A stretch of 42,779 nucleotides of DNA from Liquorilactobacillus aquaticus DSM 21051 (GCF_001436755.1 NZ_AYZD01000002.1:1-42779), one strand, 5' to 3'. Positions 15,694-25,048 are shown, numbered from the stretch's first letter. A program made the numbers and translations. The notes: a model not told the origin generated them from the letters alone.

Positions 15694-17511
15694 TCAATCA
15701 CTTTGTCCGTTTTTCTTTTTTAGTACGATACGTCCATACATCAAAACCATGACTACATAATAACCAAAATATAATAATGCAAATATAGTAAACGGCACCC
15801 AGATAGCATAATATGGATTTTCCAACAATCCTTCAAAGAGCTTCAATCCAAAGAGCACATGCATTACACCGAGTACTCCAGGTATAGCAAAAAGGATTGC
15901 AATCTCTTTTTTTATTGCATTTTTAAGTTTCGATCGTCTTACGCCTAATTTTGCAAGCATTTGATAGCGTCTAACATCCGCAAAAGCCCCAGAGAGAATT
16001 TTAAACATTAGACAACTTGCTAGCATAGCCAGAAAAGCAATCCCTAAAAAGGCCCCCATAAATTCAAAGCCTCCATAAATTGCCTTCAGCTGTTTGAAAC
16101 TACCAAAGCTTCCATTGACAAGATTATCCTTAGGCCTCTGCCCTGTAATTGACATCCCATTTTTATTTTTTGCATTCTCAACTTTTTGCAGCAAACCATA
16201 ATCGTTCGTTATGTTTTTAACTCTAAACAGAAACAAAGTCTCCGTTTTTGTATTAATTCCTGCAAATATATTTTTGTCAGCAATTTTCACAGAATGCTTG
16301 CTGTTGGCAGTTGGCAAAAACGTCATGATTTCATCGCTGTTTTTTTCAAGTGCTGCAACTTTTTGATCAACGTATTTAATATTATACAAGCTACTACCAA
16401 ATTTGACTATTTGAAACGGGGCGTGCCTTAATTGATTTTTGTCGAAATAGACAGTGCTCTCATCAATTTTCAGCTTATAAGTACTTCTTTTCGTGATATC
16501 CATCTCAGATAGCCATTTTTTCTGCTTTTTGCTTGGATTCACAATTCCAAGTGTATATGCTGACTGAGCACGAGCTGTGTTCTCAATAGAATTTCTAAAA
16601 CCGATCCCCGTCGTTATGGCTCCCAAAGCTAACGCAAAAAGCATCGAAACAACTGTCAATATCTTGGTATAATCATGTATTCTATATTTTAATTGTCCCA
16701 GTGTAAAAGCATTCAGCTCCTTTTTGGACATCTGAGTCTTCTTCAAAAAATCGATGATTACAATTATACTAGCATTAAACAGGAAATATGAACCCAACGA
16801 TAAAGAGAGTAATGCTGCTGGGATTGTTTTTTGTTTTAGAATAGACGGCTCGGACATTACCCAGTACCCAGCGATCAAGAACAACATCCCCATAAAGGCC
16901 TGTAGAAGCTGTATATACCAGGACATGAAATTTTTGCTGACTACCTGTTCACTTTTGAGAAGATGCAATGCTGGTTTACGCACCATAACAATTGTGTTAA
17001 CAAAGGCTCCCAGCAAAAACAAAGCCAAATACAAAAACACAGTCCATAAAACAGCTTTCATCCAGAAGGGTTCATAATACTTAGGTGTTATTCCCAACAT
17101 TTTCGTTAAAAGTTGAGGAACAAATGAACTAGCTAAAACACCCCCTGCAATTCCCATAGTTGTTGACAAGATTCCTATCAATATCGTTTCCAACCACACA
17201 AGTTGGCCGATCTTTTTCTTTTTTGCGCCTAACATCATAAAGAGCCCATAATCACGTTTTCGCATATTCAGCAGAAAACTATTAGCATAATTGAGATAGA
17301 CAAATGTTATCAGCACTAACAACGTCGAACCAAAGTTAAAAATATAACCGGTAAAACTAACAGCTTCCCCGTTAGCATGCAAATACCGGTCATTTGTTGC
17401 CAATGTCTCAAAAAGATAAAAAATCGCACTGGAAACAACGAGCCCGGAAAGTAAAATCAAATAATCTTTCCACCTGTTTCTTAAACCGCCAATTGCCAAT
17501 TTTCGTAACAT
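15694..17511 (-). CDS. BceB-like ABC permease (FtsX family)
   Basis: A 605-residue membrane protein has the Peptide-7 exporter/BceB topology: about ten helices with a large extracellular domain (roughly 300-450) between helices 7 and 8. Membrane segments are visible at about 17-37, 55-80, 105-130, 150-175, 200-220, 230-250, 280-300, 490-515, 540-560 and 570-595. Such permeases detect or remove peptide antibiotics such as bacitracin or nisin from lipid II cycle intermediates. The 605-residue length is slightly short for the family. It starts 12 bases after the ATPase stop. The usual BceRS two-component genes are absent from this neighbourhood. Confidence 0.9.
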   Translation of the reverse strand: MLRKLAIGGLRNRWKDYLILLSGLVVSSAIFYLFETLATNDRYLHANGEAVSFTGYIFNFGSTLLVLITFVYLNYANSFLLNMRKRDYGLFMMLGAKKKKIGQLVWLETILIGILSTTMGIAGGVLASSFVPQLLTKMLGITPKYYEPFWMKAVLWTVFLYLALFLLGAFVNTIVMVRKPALHLLKSEQVVSKNFMSWYIQLLQAFMGMLFLIAGYWVMSEPSILKQKTIPAALLSLSLGSYFLFNASIIVIIDFLKKTQMSKKELNAFTLGQLKYRIHDYTKILTVVSMLFALALGAITTGIGFRNSIENTARAQSAYTLGIVNPSKKQKKWLSEMDITKRSTYKLKIDESTVYFDKNQLRHAPFQIVKFGSSLYNIKYVDQKVAALEKNSDEIMTFLPTANSKHSVKIADKNIFAGINTKTETLFLFRVKNITNDYGLLQKVENAKNKNGMSITGQRPKDNLVNGSFGSFKQLKAIYGGFEFMGAFLGIAFLAMLASCLMFKILSGAFADVRRYQMLAKLGVRRSKLKNAIKKEIAILFAIPGVLGVMHVLFGLKLFEGLLENPYYAIWVPFTIFALLYFGYYVVMVLMYGRIVLKKKNGQSD

Positions 17512-17522
17512 CTAATCCCCCC

Positions 17523-18284
17523 TTATTGTTCAAATGTTCCTAAAACATCAAGAATTTCTTGGTAAAAAGCACTTCTCGTCTGTTCATTTTCTTTAATCAA
17601 TTCACGGCCAATACATCCATCTTTAATAAAAAGAATTCTATTGCAAAAACTTGCTGAAAAAGCATCATGTGTCACCATCAGAATAGAGGTTGCATGTTCT
17701 ATATTGATTTTAGTCAAAAGCTTTAACATTTCACGTGCTGACTTTGAATCAAGTGCTCCTGTCGGTTCATCGCCAAATAAAATTGCCGGATTATGGACTA
17801 AAGCTCTGGCACAAGCTACTCGTTGTTTTTGTCCACCTGATAGTTCATAAGGGTACTTCTTCAATAAAGCAGAAATTCCTAAGATTTGTGTAACTTTTGT
17901 TACCTTTTTATCTATTTCACTTGCAGAGCAATTTTGCAGGGATAAAGGTAAAGCAATGTTTTCAGCTGCCGTCAGGCTTTCGATCAAATTAAAATCTTGA
18001 AAAATAAATCCGATTTTTTGAGCTCTGAAATCAGCTAAATGGTTACCTTTTAATGAGCTGACTTCATCTCCAGCTATTTTTACTGAACCCGCTGTCGGCT
18101 TGTCAAAAGTTGACAGCATATTCAGTAATGTTGTTTTCCCTGAACCTGAGGCACCCATTATGCCTACAAATTCGCCTTTCTGCATCTCAAAGTCAATTTG
18201 CTTAAGTGCCATGTATTTTTTTTCGTTTCTTTTACCATAGATTTTTTGCAAATTTACAACTTTAACAACTGGTGTCTTCAACAT
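17523..18284 (-). CDS. BceA-like ABC ATP-binding protein
   Basis: The 253-residue ATPase belongs to the MacB/BceA/LolD subgroup. Walker A is GIMGASGSGKTTLLN, the Q-loop is GFIFQDFNLI, the signature is LSGGQKQRVACARAL, Walker B is ILFGDEPTGALD and the H-loop is MVTHD. It powers the BceB-like permease encoded immediately downstream. The ATG follows a GGAGG-type ribosome site (AATGGAGGAAAATTA). It is the first gene of a run of five close-set minus-strand genes (18284 to 13636). In Bacillus and lactobacilli, BceAB pairs usually sit beside bceRS; here a YtrA-type regulator follows instead. Confidence 0.94.
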   Translation of the reverse strand: MLKTPVVKVVNLQKIYGKRNEKKYMALKQIDFEMQKGEFVGIMGASGSGKTTLLNMLSTFDKPTAGSVKIAGDEVSSLKGNHLADFRAQKIGFIFQDFNLIESLTAAENIALPLSLQNCSASEIDKKVTKVTQILGISALLKKYPYELSGGQKQRVACARALVHNPAILFGDEPTGALDSKSAREMLKLLTKINIEHATSILMVTHDAFSASFCNRILFIKDGCIGRELIKENEQTRSAFYQEILDVLGTFEQ

Positions 18285-18306
18285 TAATTTTCCTCCATTG
18301 CTCCTT

Positions 18307-18361
18307 TGGTTAGTTACTTATGCAGTTAACCATATCACTAGTTATTTAAAAAATCAACTTT
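18307..18361 (-). promoter_or_regulatory. Promoter and candidate operator of the five-gene ABC block
   Basis: On the minus strand TTGATT is followed after 17 bases by TATGGT. Overlapping and following the -10 is an inverted repeat TGGTTA-N14-TAACCA (18307-18332), and AGTTA occurs three times on the plus strand (18312, 18324, 18340). This looks like a repressor site. The YtrA-type protein encoded three genes downstream is the natural candidate. Identification is from pattern only. Confidence 0.45.
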
Positions 18362-18506
18362 TATCTAATAAATACAAAAACAGATGTACTAACAATTATT
18401 ATGCTTCGAATATTAACTACGAATTACAAATATATGCTCATAATTCATAAGTACACAGAAAATATAACTATTGAAAAAATTAATTTACAATCCAAAATTA
18501 AAATAA

Positions 18507-18543
18507 GGAGATAGATCAAAAATTAGATTTTTGATCTATCTCC
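18507..18543 (-). terminator. Terminator of the NatAB-like operon
   Basis: A perfect 17-base stem (GGAGATAGATCAAAAAT and its complement, loop of three) is followed on the minus strand by a T-rich stretch. It lies about 140 bases past the permease stop. The rest of 18362-18682 shows no gene. Confidence 0.8.
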
Positions 18544-18682
18544 TCTGCAATATACGTATTAATTTGTTCCAGTGGTTAACTTTTCTTGTGCTCTATCAAT
18601 TATTTTAATTTGCTAAAAACATAAAAGAAACATCTACAACAACTAAAAAAATTTCTCTAACAGCTAGATTCCAGCCCAGAAA

Positions 18683-19900
18683 TCACTTGATGCTGATACC
18701 TCTTCTGAAGCTTTTTAAAAGCCCGATGTCATCTGTCTGCAAAATCAAACCTGAATATATTTTCCCAACATAGAATGTCAGTCCGAATGTGCTGGCCAAT
18801 AAAATCAACAGTGAAATAATGACTTGCACCGTCCCTGCACTTCCATCGATTATTCTGATAGGCATAAAAAATGAAGACAAAAATGGGACAAATGACAGTA
18901 CTTCAACAATAATATTAGTTGGATTTTGTCCCAGCATCAAGGCCCCAAAGAACCCCACCATCACTATATACAAAGCCGGCTGTGTTGCTTTAGTTGCATC
19001 TTCAGGGCGAACAACTAGCGCCCCACAAAGTGCAGCTAAAACAGTGAATAAAACAACACCTGCAATGACATATATCAAGTTCAAGGATCCTAAATTAGCA
19101 ATAATTTTGTCAATAAAAGTTTTATTATCATTGAAAATCTGTTTAGAAAATTCAAATCGAGGCGCAAGACTGTATAGTATGCTTCCTCCCAAAATATATA
19201 TCAAAATTTGAGTTGCAATCACACAAAAAATGCCCCCGATTTTACCATAAAAATACTTTTGTGCTGTCATGCTCGAAAAGATCATTTCCATAATCTTAGT
19301 GCCTTTTTCAGCAGCAATTTCCTGTGCTGTTGCCGAAGTATAAGTTATTAGTATGAAATACATTATAAAAAGCAATAACATGAAAGAAGCCGTCTTTATT
19401 GTTTCTTGATTATCGTTGTTATCGGTCTTAACAACCTGCTCAAACTGCGGTTGCATTCCCAGTGCCTTAGCTTGGGCTTGGCTTAAATCTGCACTCTGCA
19501 CATTAATTTCTTGCTGCTTTTGACCAATCACTTCTAAAAAACTTCTTTTTTCATTTTGAGTTAAGTGCTTCGTGCCATGATAGACCGCAGCTATTTTATT
19601 TTTACTTTGTTCTATCTTCAAGTAGCCTTTGATCTTATCATTCTTGACAGCTTGTTTGGCTCGCGTCGTCGTTCCGTATTTTGCAGTCACAGTTTTGCTG
19701 TTTTGCAATTCGTGCCGTAACGATGCGTCAGTTGTCACAACCGCAACTTGATTATTATTCTGCCCAGTATTGGAAGATACATACCCTACACCAAAGGAAA
19801 TTAGAATAAAGACAAAAGGCGAGATTACAAGTATCAAAAAGCTCCATGCCTTAACTTGGCGTCGATAAGTTTCTCTTATCACGACTCCGATTTGACTCAT
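18683..19900 (-). CDS. ABC-2 type permease (NatB/YhaP-like)
   Basis: A 405-residue membrane protein. One N-terminal helix (about 20-42) is followed by an extracellular domain of about 140 residues (45-165, rich in Lys, Gln, Thr), then about five helices between 170 and 385. This is the ABC-2 exporter architecture of NatB and related sodium/lipid or peptide exporters. The patterns TAQEIAAEKGTKIMEMIFSSMTAQKYFYGKIGG and VRPEDATKATQPA are typical of this family. It begins four bases inside the end of the ATPase gene, so translation is coupled. The substrate is unknown; Na+ export by NatAB is known in Bacillus but cannot be inferred safely here. Confidence 0.88.
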   Translation of the reverse strand: MSQIGVVIRETYRRQVKAWSFLILVISPFVFILISFGVGYVSSNTGQNNNQVAVVTTDASLRHELQNSKTVTAKYGTTTRAKQAVKNDKIKGYLKIEQSKNKIAAVYHGTKHLTQNEKRSFLEVIGQKQQEINVQSADLSQAQAKALGMQPQFEQVVKTDNNDNQETIKTASFMLLLFIMYFILITYTSATAQEIAAEKGTKIMEMIFSSMTAQKYFYGKIGGIFCVIATQILIYILGGSILYSLAPRFEFSKQIFNDNKTFIDKIIANLGSLNLIYVIAGVVLFTVLAALCGALVVRPEDATKATQPALYIVMVGFFGALMLGQNPTNIIVEVLSFVPFLSSFFMPIRIIDGSAGTVQVIISLLILLASTFGLTFYVGKIYSGLILQTDDIGLLKSFRRGISIK

Positions 19901-20790
19901 TTATTTTCACCCGCTTTTATTTTGAATATTTCGTTCAAGGTCGGTGGTTGCTGATCAAAGGTTTGAACATATTCGCCCTTAGTAATCGTCTCAAAAAGCT
20001 CTGTCCCATACTTTTCATCATCTAATTCCAAACGGTAGCTTCCAGATTTAGTCTGTGAAACCCTTCTTACGTGCGGCAAACCCGCTAGTTGTTCTTTTGT
20101 CCAATCTGATCTGACGAAGATCCGTGTTAGTCCAAAACTGTTTCTAACAGCTTGAATATCACCATTCAAGACAACCTTTCCATTACTGATCATTATCAAA
20201 TCATCACATACTTCTTCGACATTTGTCATATCATGATCAGAAAAGATAATTGTTGCTCCTCTTTTTTTCTCATCAAGAATAACTTGTTTTAACAAATCAG
20301 TGTTGATCGGGTCCAATCCGCTGAACGGCTCATCTAAAATAATCAGCTTGGGATTGTGCAACAAAGTACAGATCAACTGAATCTTTTGCTGATTTCCTTT
20401 TGAAAGACTTTTGATCTTGTCCTCTGGTTTTCCTTTGACTTGCAAACGCTCAAGCCATTCTCCAAGACGCTTTTGAACTTCCTTAGTTGAGACACCTTTA
20501 AGATTAGCTAAAAAACGTACTTGTTCAAAAACTGTCAGTTTAGGCATTAAACTGCGTTCCTCCGGCAAATAGCCAATTTGTGAATAGTGTTTTTCTGTCA
20601 ATTTTTTCCCATCAAAAGTTATTTCACCCTCGAAACCAACAAAGTTCAAAATACTATGAAAAATGGTCGTCTTACCAGCCCCATTTTTACCCACCAAACC
20701 TGCAATTTGTCCGCTTGGGACAGTGAAATTGATTCCTCTCAAAACTTTCTTATCTGAAAAGTTTTTATAAAGAGCGTCAACTTTAAGCAT
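19897..20790 (-). CDS. ABC-2 type ATP-binding protein (NatA/YhaQ-like)
   Basis: The ATPase has about 297 residues. Walker A is GLVGKNGAGKTT, the signature is LSKGNQQKIQL (variant SKGNQQ in place of SGGQ, as in YhaQ-type proteins), Walker B is LIILDEPFSGLDP and the H-loop is IFSDHD. A C-terminal domain of about 80 residues follows (IFVRSDWTKEQL ... LNEIFKIKAGE), as in the DUF4162-bearing ATPases. The ATG at 20790 has AGGAGG eight bases upstream; the in-frame ATG at 20808 is upstream of that site. It is partnered with the overlapping permease gene downstream. Confidence 0.92.
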   Translation of the reverse strand: MLKVDALYKNFSDKKVLRGINFTVPSGQIAGLVGKNGAGKTTIFHSILNFVGFEGEITFDGKKLTEKHYSQIGYLPEERSLMPKLTVFEQVRFLANLKGVSTKEVQKRLGEWLERLQVKGKPEDKIKSLSKGNQQKIQLICTLLHNPKLIILDEPFSGLDPINTDLLKQVILDEKKRGATIIFSDHDMTNVEEVCDDLIMISNGKVVLNGDIQAVRNSFGLTRIFVRSDWTKEQLAGLPHVRRVSQTKSGSYRLELDDEKYGTELFETITKGEYVQTFDQQPPTLNEIFKIKAGENK

Positions 20791-20840
20791 TAATTTCCTC
20801 CTAATCAACCATCAGCACTAAAATCAGAATGCTCAATGGC

Positions 20841-20867
20841 ATGATGTTTAATCATCATATTATAGCA
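20841..20867 (-). promoter_or_regulatory. Promoter with palindrome for the NatAB-like operon
   Basis: The minus strand has an extended -10, TGCTATAAT (hexamer complement 20859-20864). Immediately downstream, covering the expected start of transcription, is a palindrome with six-base arms, ATGATGTTTAATCATCAT (20841-20858). It is a plausible operator for an unidentified repressor. Confidence 0.5.
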
Positions 20868-20894
20868 TAAGCTCTTGAGTTTCCTCAGTTACTA

Positions 20895-21782
20895 TTATTT
20901 TTTAAATAAAGTTTTCCTAATATTTTTTAAAATATCACGTTGAAGATCATTAAAAAAATATGCATGTCGATATGCAATACTTGTTACAAATTGCGGCATA
21001 TCTTTATCTAGTAAATTAATTTTAACAATATCGTTCCTCATTGGTGTGATAACAGATGTTAAAAAACCGATACCAACTCCATCTGCAATCAGGTTCATAA
21101 GACTGTGTGTTCCATTCGAACGGAAAACGACATGTGGTCTAAAATGATTTCTCTGCGCTAAAGTATTAATAGCTTGATTATGCACAAATCCATTTTTAAA
21201 CAGCACAAAATCTTCCTTTTTTAAATCCGCGAAGTAGACACTTGTTCTCCCTGCAAGTTCATGCTTTCGTGAAACAAAAATACTGAAATTCTGTCGATCA
21301 AATTCCTCCGTAATAATATCTTCATCACTTAATGAATCGATCGACCCGAGAAGTGCTAAATCTATCTCACCCTTTCGTAACGCTTCAAGTGTACGCATTG
21401 AACCATACTCCATTGTCTTAATTTTATTTAGCAACTTCTTTTCCTTGAGCACGCGTGCTACCGCTGGAAAATAATTGTTCTCAATAATCGGTGGGAGTCC
21501 TAGGGACAATTTCTTTTGTTTAATATCAGTTATTTCCATCTTGATCAACTGATAATGCCGGAGCATTCGTCTAGCATGTCGCAGCAGTTGCTGGCCGCTA
21601 TCAGTAATAATCAGCTGGCTATGTGCACGATGTCTGATGATCAGCTTTGCATCTAATTCTTTTTCCAGTCTCTGAAGTGCAAAGGTAATACTCGGCTGAC
21701 TAACCTTGAATTCCTGTGCAACTTTTGAAAAGTTTTTCACTTCCGTTAATCTTATAAAGTACTCAATATCCCGCGTGTTCAT
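20895..21782 (-). CDS. mleR: LysR-family activator of the malolactic genes
   Basis: The 295-residue LysR-type regulator has the helix-turn-helix at residues 1-60 (DIEYFIRLTEVKNFSKVAQEF, SQPSITFALQRLEKEL) and a periplasmic-binding-protein-like effector domain from about 90. Position alone makes it MleR: it is divergent from mleS, with a shared 136-base promoter region holding a large palindrome. MleR activates the malolactic operon in response to L-malate in Oenococcus and Lactococcus. Its own -10 and -35 flank the palindrome, so it is probably autorepressed. Typical features of the family are present and complete. Confidence 0.92.
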   Translation of the reverse strand: MNTRDIEYFIRLTEVKNFSKVAQEFKVSQPSITFALQRLEKELDAKLIIRHRAHSQLIITDSGQQLLRHARRMLRHYQLIKMEITDIKQKKLSLGLPPIIENNYFPAVARVLKEKKLLNKIKTMEYGSMRTLEALRKGEIDLALLGSIDSLSDEDIITEEFDRQNFSIFVSRKHELAGRTSVYFADLKKEDFVLFKNGFVHNQAINTLAQRNHFRPHVVFRSNGTHSLMNLIADGVGIGFLTSVITPMRNDIVKINLLDKDMPQFVTSIAYRHAYFFNDLQRDILKNIRKTLFKK

Positions 21783-21825
21783 TTAGCCCCTCCATATACA
21801 CTGATATAGCAACATTTTAAATTTC

Positions 21826-21849
21826 ATTATAATAAATACTTATTATAAT
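21826..21849. promoter_or_regulatory. MleR binding palindrome with mleR promoter
   Basis: Perfect 10-base arms ATTATAATAA and TTATTATAAT enclose ATAC. It contains the LysR T-N11-A pattern. The mleR promoter on the minus strand (TTGTAT complement 21848-21853, TATAAT complement 21826-21831, spacing 16) lies inside it, which fits autorepression. On the plus side it is centred about 55 bases upstream of the mleS transcription start, the usual place for a LysR activator. Confidence 0.7.
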
Positions 21850-21857
21850 ACAACATT

Positions 21858-21887
21858 TTGACTATAAAAATAATCTTCGCTTATCAT
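21858..21887 (+). promoter_or_regulatory. mleS promoter
   Basis: TTGACT (21858-21863) and TATCAT (21882-21887) are 18 bases apart. A long spacing and weak -10 agree with activator dependence. Transcription would start near 21894, leaving a very short leader before GGGAG. Confidence 0.6.
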
Positions 21888-21918
21888 AAGGGCAACTTTA
21901 AAAAAGGGAGTAATACTA

Positions 21919-23538
21919 TTGGGACTAAATATTATTAATGATCCATTCAAAAACAAAGGTACTGCTTTTACCGCTCAAGAACGTAAAGATCTAGGCTTAG
22001 AGGGCTTGCTCCCTCCTTACGTTCAAACCTTAGATGAACAAGTAAAACGCGTTTATGCTCAATTTCAGGCCAAAAGTTCAAATCTCGAAAAAAGATTATT
22101 TTTAATGGAGATTTTCAATGAAAATCGCGTGTTATTCTTCAAAATGTTCAGTCAGCATGTTGTTGAGTTCATGCCGATCGTTTATGATCCAACGATTGCT
22201 GATACGATTGAAAACTACAGCGAACTTTTTGTAGATCCGCAAAATGCAACTTTTCTGTCAATCGATGATCCAGATGCTATTAAGAATTCACTACGCAATG
22301 CCGCAAACGACCGTAAAATTCGCCTGATTGTTGTTACTGATGCGGAAGGAATTTTAGGCATCGGTGACTGGGGGACAAACGGGGTTGACATCGCTGTCGG
22401 CAAACTAATGGTTTATACCGTAGCTGCTGGCATTGATCCTAGTCAGGTCTTGCCTGTCGTTTTGGATACAGGTACAAACAACGAAAAACTTTTAAAAGAT
22501 CCATTATACTTCGGCAATCACCACAAACGCGTTACCGGACCAAAATATTATGATTTCGTTGATCGCTTTGTCGATGCAGCCGAGAGCCTATTCCCTAATC
22601 TCTACCTTCACTTCGAAGATTTTGGGCGTGGGAATGCCGCCAACTTGCTCAACAAATACAAGGATAAAATCACGACCTTTAATGATGATATTCAAGGTAC
22701 GGGAATTATCGTTTTAGCAGGTATTTTAGGCGCTATGAACATCTCTAAACAGAAGATGACTGATCAAACCTACTTATGTTTTGGTGCTGGCACAGCGGGT
22801 GCAGGTATCACAAAACGTATTTATGATGAATTCTTACAACAAGGATTGACACCGGATGAAGCACGAAAACATTTCTATATGGTTGATAAACAAGGCTTAT
22901 TGTTTGACGATGACCCGACTCTGACACCGGAACAAAAGCCATTTGCAAGGTCACGCAGCGAATTTCAAAATGCGGACAATTTAACTACTTTAGAAATGGC
23001 TGTTAAAGCAATCCATCCAACTATTTTAGTCGGTACTTCAACACAACCTGGTGCTTTTACAGAAAACGTTGTTAAGGAAATGGCAGCACACACTGAACGT
23101 CCGATTATTTTTCCATTGTCCAATCCAACTAAATTAGCAGAAGCCCAAGCTGCTGACTTGTTAAAATGGTCAAATGGCCGAGCTTTAGTTGCTACAGGAA
23201 TTCCTGTTGAAGATGTCGAATTCAATGGCGTAACCTATCAAATAGGGCAAGCTAACAATGCTCTTGTTTATCCTGGGCTAGGACTTGGCGTGATTGCTTC
23301 AACGGCTACCCTATTGAACGATGAAATGATTTCAGCCGCAGCTCACTCATTGGGTGGAATAGTTGATCCGAATAAACCTGGTGCTGCTGTTTTACCTCCT
23401 GTCTCCAAGTTGAATATCTTCTCAACAACCGTTGCCAAGGCCGTCGCAAACAGTGCTGTTAAGCAAGGTCTGACCCGCACACCAATCACCGACGTTGACA
23501 GAGCTATTGAAGATACCAAGTGGATACCGCATTATTAG
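21919..23538 (+). CDS. mleS: Malolactic enzyme (malate to lactate plus CO2)
   Basis: The NAD- and Mn-dependent enzyme decarboxylates L-malate directly to L-lactate, consuming a proton and giving energy through electrogenic malate/lactate exchange. The 539-residue protein is of the malic-enzyme fold: MPIVYDPT (Tyr89), [19 protein letters not shown] (145-163, Lys162), HFEDFG metal motif (231-236), [10 protein letters not shown] (253-262) and the NAD-binding GAGTAGAG (289-296). The start is TTG preceded by GGGAG (AAAGGGAGTAATACTA). The 539-residue length and N-terminus [17 protein letters not shown] fit malolactic enzymes. Plain malic enzyme (ME) is less likely given the adjacent LysR and transporter. 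The transporter gene begins six bases after the stop. Confidence 0.95.
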   Translation: MGLNIINDPFKNKGTAFTAQERKDLGLEGLLPPYVQTLDEQVKRVYAQFQAKSSNLEKRLFLMEIFNENRVLFFKMFSQHVVEFMPIVYDPTIADTIENYSELFVDPQNATFLSIDDPDAIKNSLRNAANDRKIRLIVVTDAEGILGIGDWGTNGVDIAVGKLMVYTVAAGIDPSQVLPVVLDTGTNNEKLLKDPLYFGNHHKRVTGPKYYDFVDRFVDAAESLFPNLYLHFEDFGRGNAANLLNKYKDKITTFNDDIQGTGIIVLAGILGAMNISKQKMTDQTYLCFGAGTAGAGITKRIYDEFLQQGLTPDEARKHFYMVDKQGLLFDDDPTLTPEQKPFARSRSEFQNADNLTTLEMAVKAIHPTILVGTSTQPGAFTENVVKEMAAHTERPIIFPLSNPTKLAEAQAADLLKWSNGRALVATGIPVEDVEFNGVTYQIGQANNALVYPGLGLGVIASTATLLNDEMISAAAHSLGGIVDPNKPGAAVLPPVSKLNIFSTTVAKAVANSAVKQGLTRTPITDVDRAIEDTKWIPHY

Positions 23539-23544
23539 GAGAGC

Positions 23545-24972
23545 GTGACAAAATTGAATATTGAAAAAATAAATTATAAAAAGTTTCTCTTACCTCTTGT
23601 CGTAGGCTTGGTAATTTGGTTTTTAACACCTTTTAAGCCTGTTGGTGTTTCAATAGTTGCCTGGCACATGCTGGCAATCTTTGTTGCCACGATCATTGGC
23701 TGCATCACACAACCTCTACCGATCGGAGCAGTTGCCATTCTAGGATTCACGGTCACTGTTATTACTGGAGAAGTCAAAATCGATACCGCTGTTGCTGGTT
23801 TTGGAAATGATAGTATTTGGCTGATCGCCATGGCCTTTTTCATCTCGCGCGGTTTCATTAAAACTGGGCTCGGGAAAAGAATTGCCCTCGTCTTCGTTAG
23901 ACTGTTCGGCAAAAAAACACTTGGCCTCGCTTATTCACTGATCGGGGTTGACTTGATCTTGTCACCAGCAACTCCAAGTAATACTGCTAGAGCCGGTGGG
24001 ATTATGTATCCAATTATTGACTCACTGTCACGGTCATTTGGTTCTAATCCTGAAGATAAAACCGAAAGAAAAATTGGTTCTTTCCTAACATTTGCTGAAT
24101 TTCACGGAAATACGATTACTTCGGCAATGTTTCTAACAGCTATGGCTGGGAATCCCTTAGCACAGTCTCTAGCTAAGGCAGCTCATGTTAACATTTCATG
24201 GATGGGCTGGTTTTTAGCCGCACTTGTTCCGGGAGTTATCTCATTAATTTTAGTTCCATTTTTGATCTATAAGCTTTACCCGCCCGAAGTCAAAGAAACA
24301 CCTAATGCTAAAAAGTGGGCTGAAGATCAGTTAACTGAAATGGGGCATATGTCCTTAGCAGAGCGTTTCATGTCTGTTATCTTCATCATTGCACTTGTCC
24401 TTTGGGTTTTAGGTGGAACCTTTAAAATTGATGCGACTTTGACTGCATTCATTGCGTTATCACTTCTGCTGTTGACTGGAGTTCTATCTTGGTCCGATAT
24501 TTTGCAAGAAAAAGGCGCTTGGAATACTTTAACCTGGTTTTCTATCCTTGTAATGATGGCCAATCAGTTAAACATTTTAGGCTTTATTCCTTGGTTAAGT
24601 AAAACGATCTCAAACAGCTTGCATGGGCTTAGCTGGCCGATTGTCTTAGTTGTTCTGATTTTATTCTATTTCTATTCACATTACCTCTTTGCGAGCGCAA
24701 CCGCACATGTCAGTGCAATGTATACTGCTTTGCTGGGGGTAGCGATTGCAGCTGGAGTGCCGCCCTTGCTTGGCGCCTTGATGCTTGGTTTCTTCGGCAA
24801 TCTATTTGCTTCAACAACACACTACAGTGATGGACCCGCACCAATTTTATTTTCTTCCGGTTATGTCCTTCAAAAAGACTGGTGGACCTTAAATGCTATT
24901 CTCGGAATCTTCTACTTGATTGTCTGGTTAGGTGTAGGAACCTTATGGATGAAAGTTATAGGTATCTTCTAA
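23545..24972 (+). CDS. DASS-family dicarboxylate transporter (probable malate carrier)
   Basis: A 475-residue membrane protein of the divalent anion:sodium symporter family (SLC13-like, 2-oxoglutarate/malate translocator). About 12 helices are visible. The conserved helix-tip motif is LSPATPSNTARAGGIMYPI and the second repeat carries FASATAHVSAMYTALLGVA and LFASTTHYSDGPAPI. The start is GTG (TAGGAGAGC-GTG), co-transcribed with mleS. In Oenococcus and L. plantarum the malate carrier is MleP of a different (AEC) family; here the DASS protein takes that place. Function as malate/lactate exchanger or citrate/malate uptake is inferred from context. Confidence 0.9.
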   Translation: MTKLNIEKINYKKFLLPLVVGLVIWFLTPFKPVGVSIVAWHMLAIFVATIIGCITQPLPIGAVAILGFTVTVITGEVKIDTAVAGFGNDSIWLIAMAFFISRGFIKTGLGKRIALVFVRLFGKKTLGLAYSLIGVDLILSPATPSNTARAGGIMYPIIDSLSRSFGSNPEDKTERKIGSFLTFAEFHGNTITSAMFLTAMAGNPLAQSLAKAAHVNISWMGWFLAALVPGVISLILVPFLIYKLYPPEVKETPNAKKWAEDQLTEMGHMSLAERFMSVIFIIALVLWVLGGTFKIDATLTAFIALSLLLLTGVLSWSDILQEKGAWNTLTWFSILVMMANQLNILGFIPWLSKTISNSLHGLSWPIVLVVLILFYFYSHYLFASATAHVSAMYTALLGVAIAAGVPPLLGALMLGFFGNLFASTTHYSDGPAPILFSSGYVLQKDWWTLNAILGIFYLIVWLGVGTLWMKVIGIF

Positions 24973-25048
24973 AAAATTTAAGATACTCGAAGACAGCATT
25001 AAGAGAATTGAAAAAAATAAAACATTAAGTTAATATTTTTTATACACC

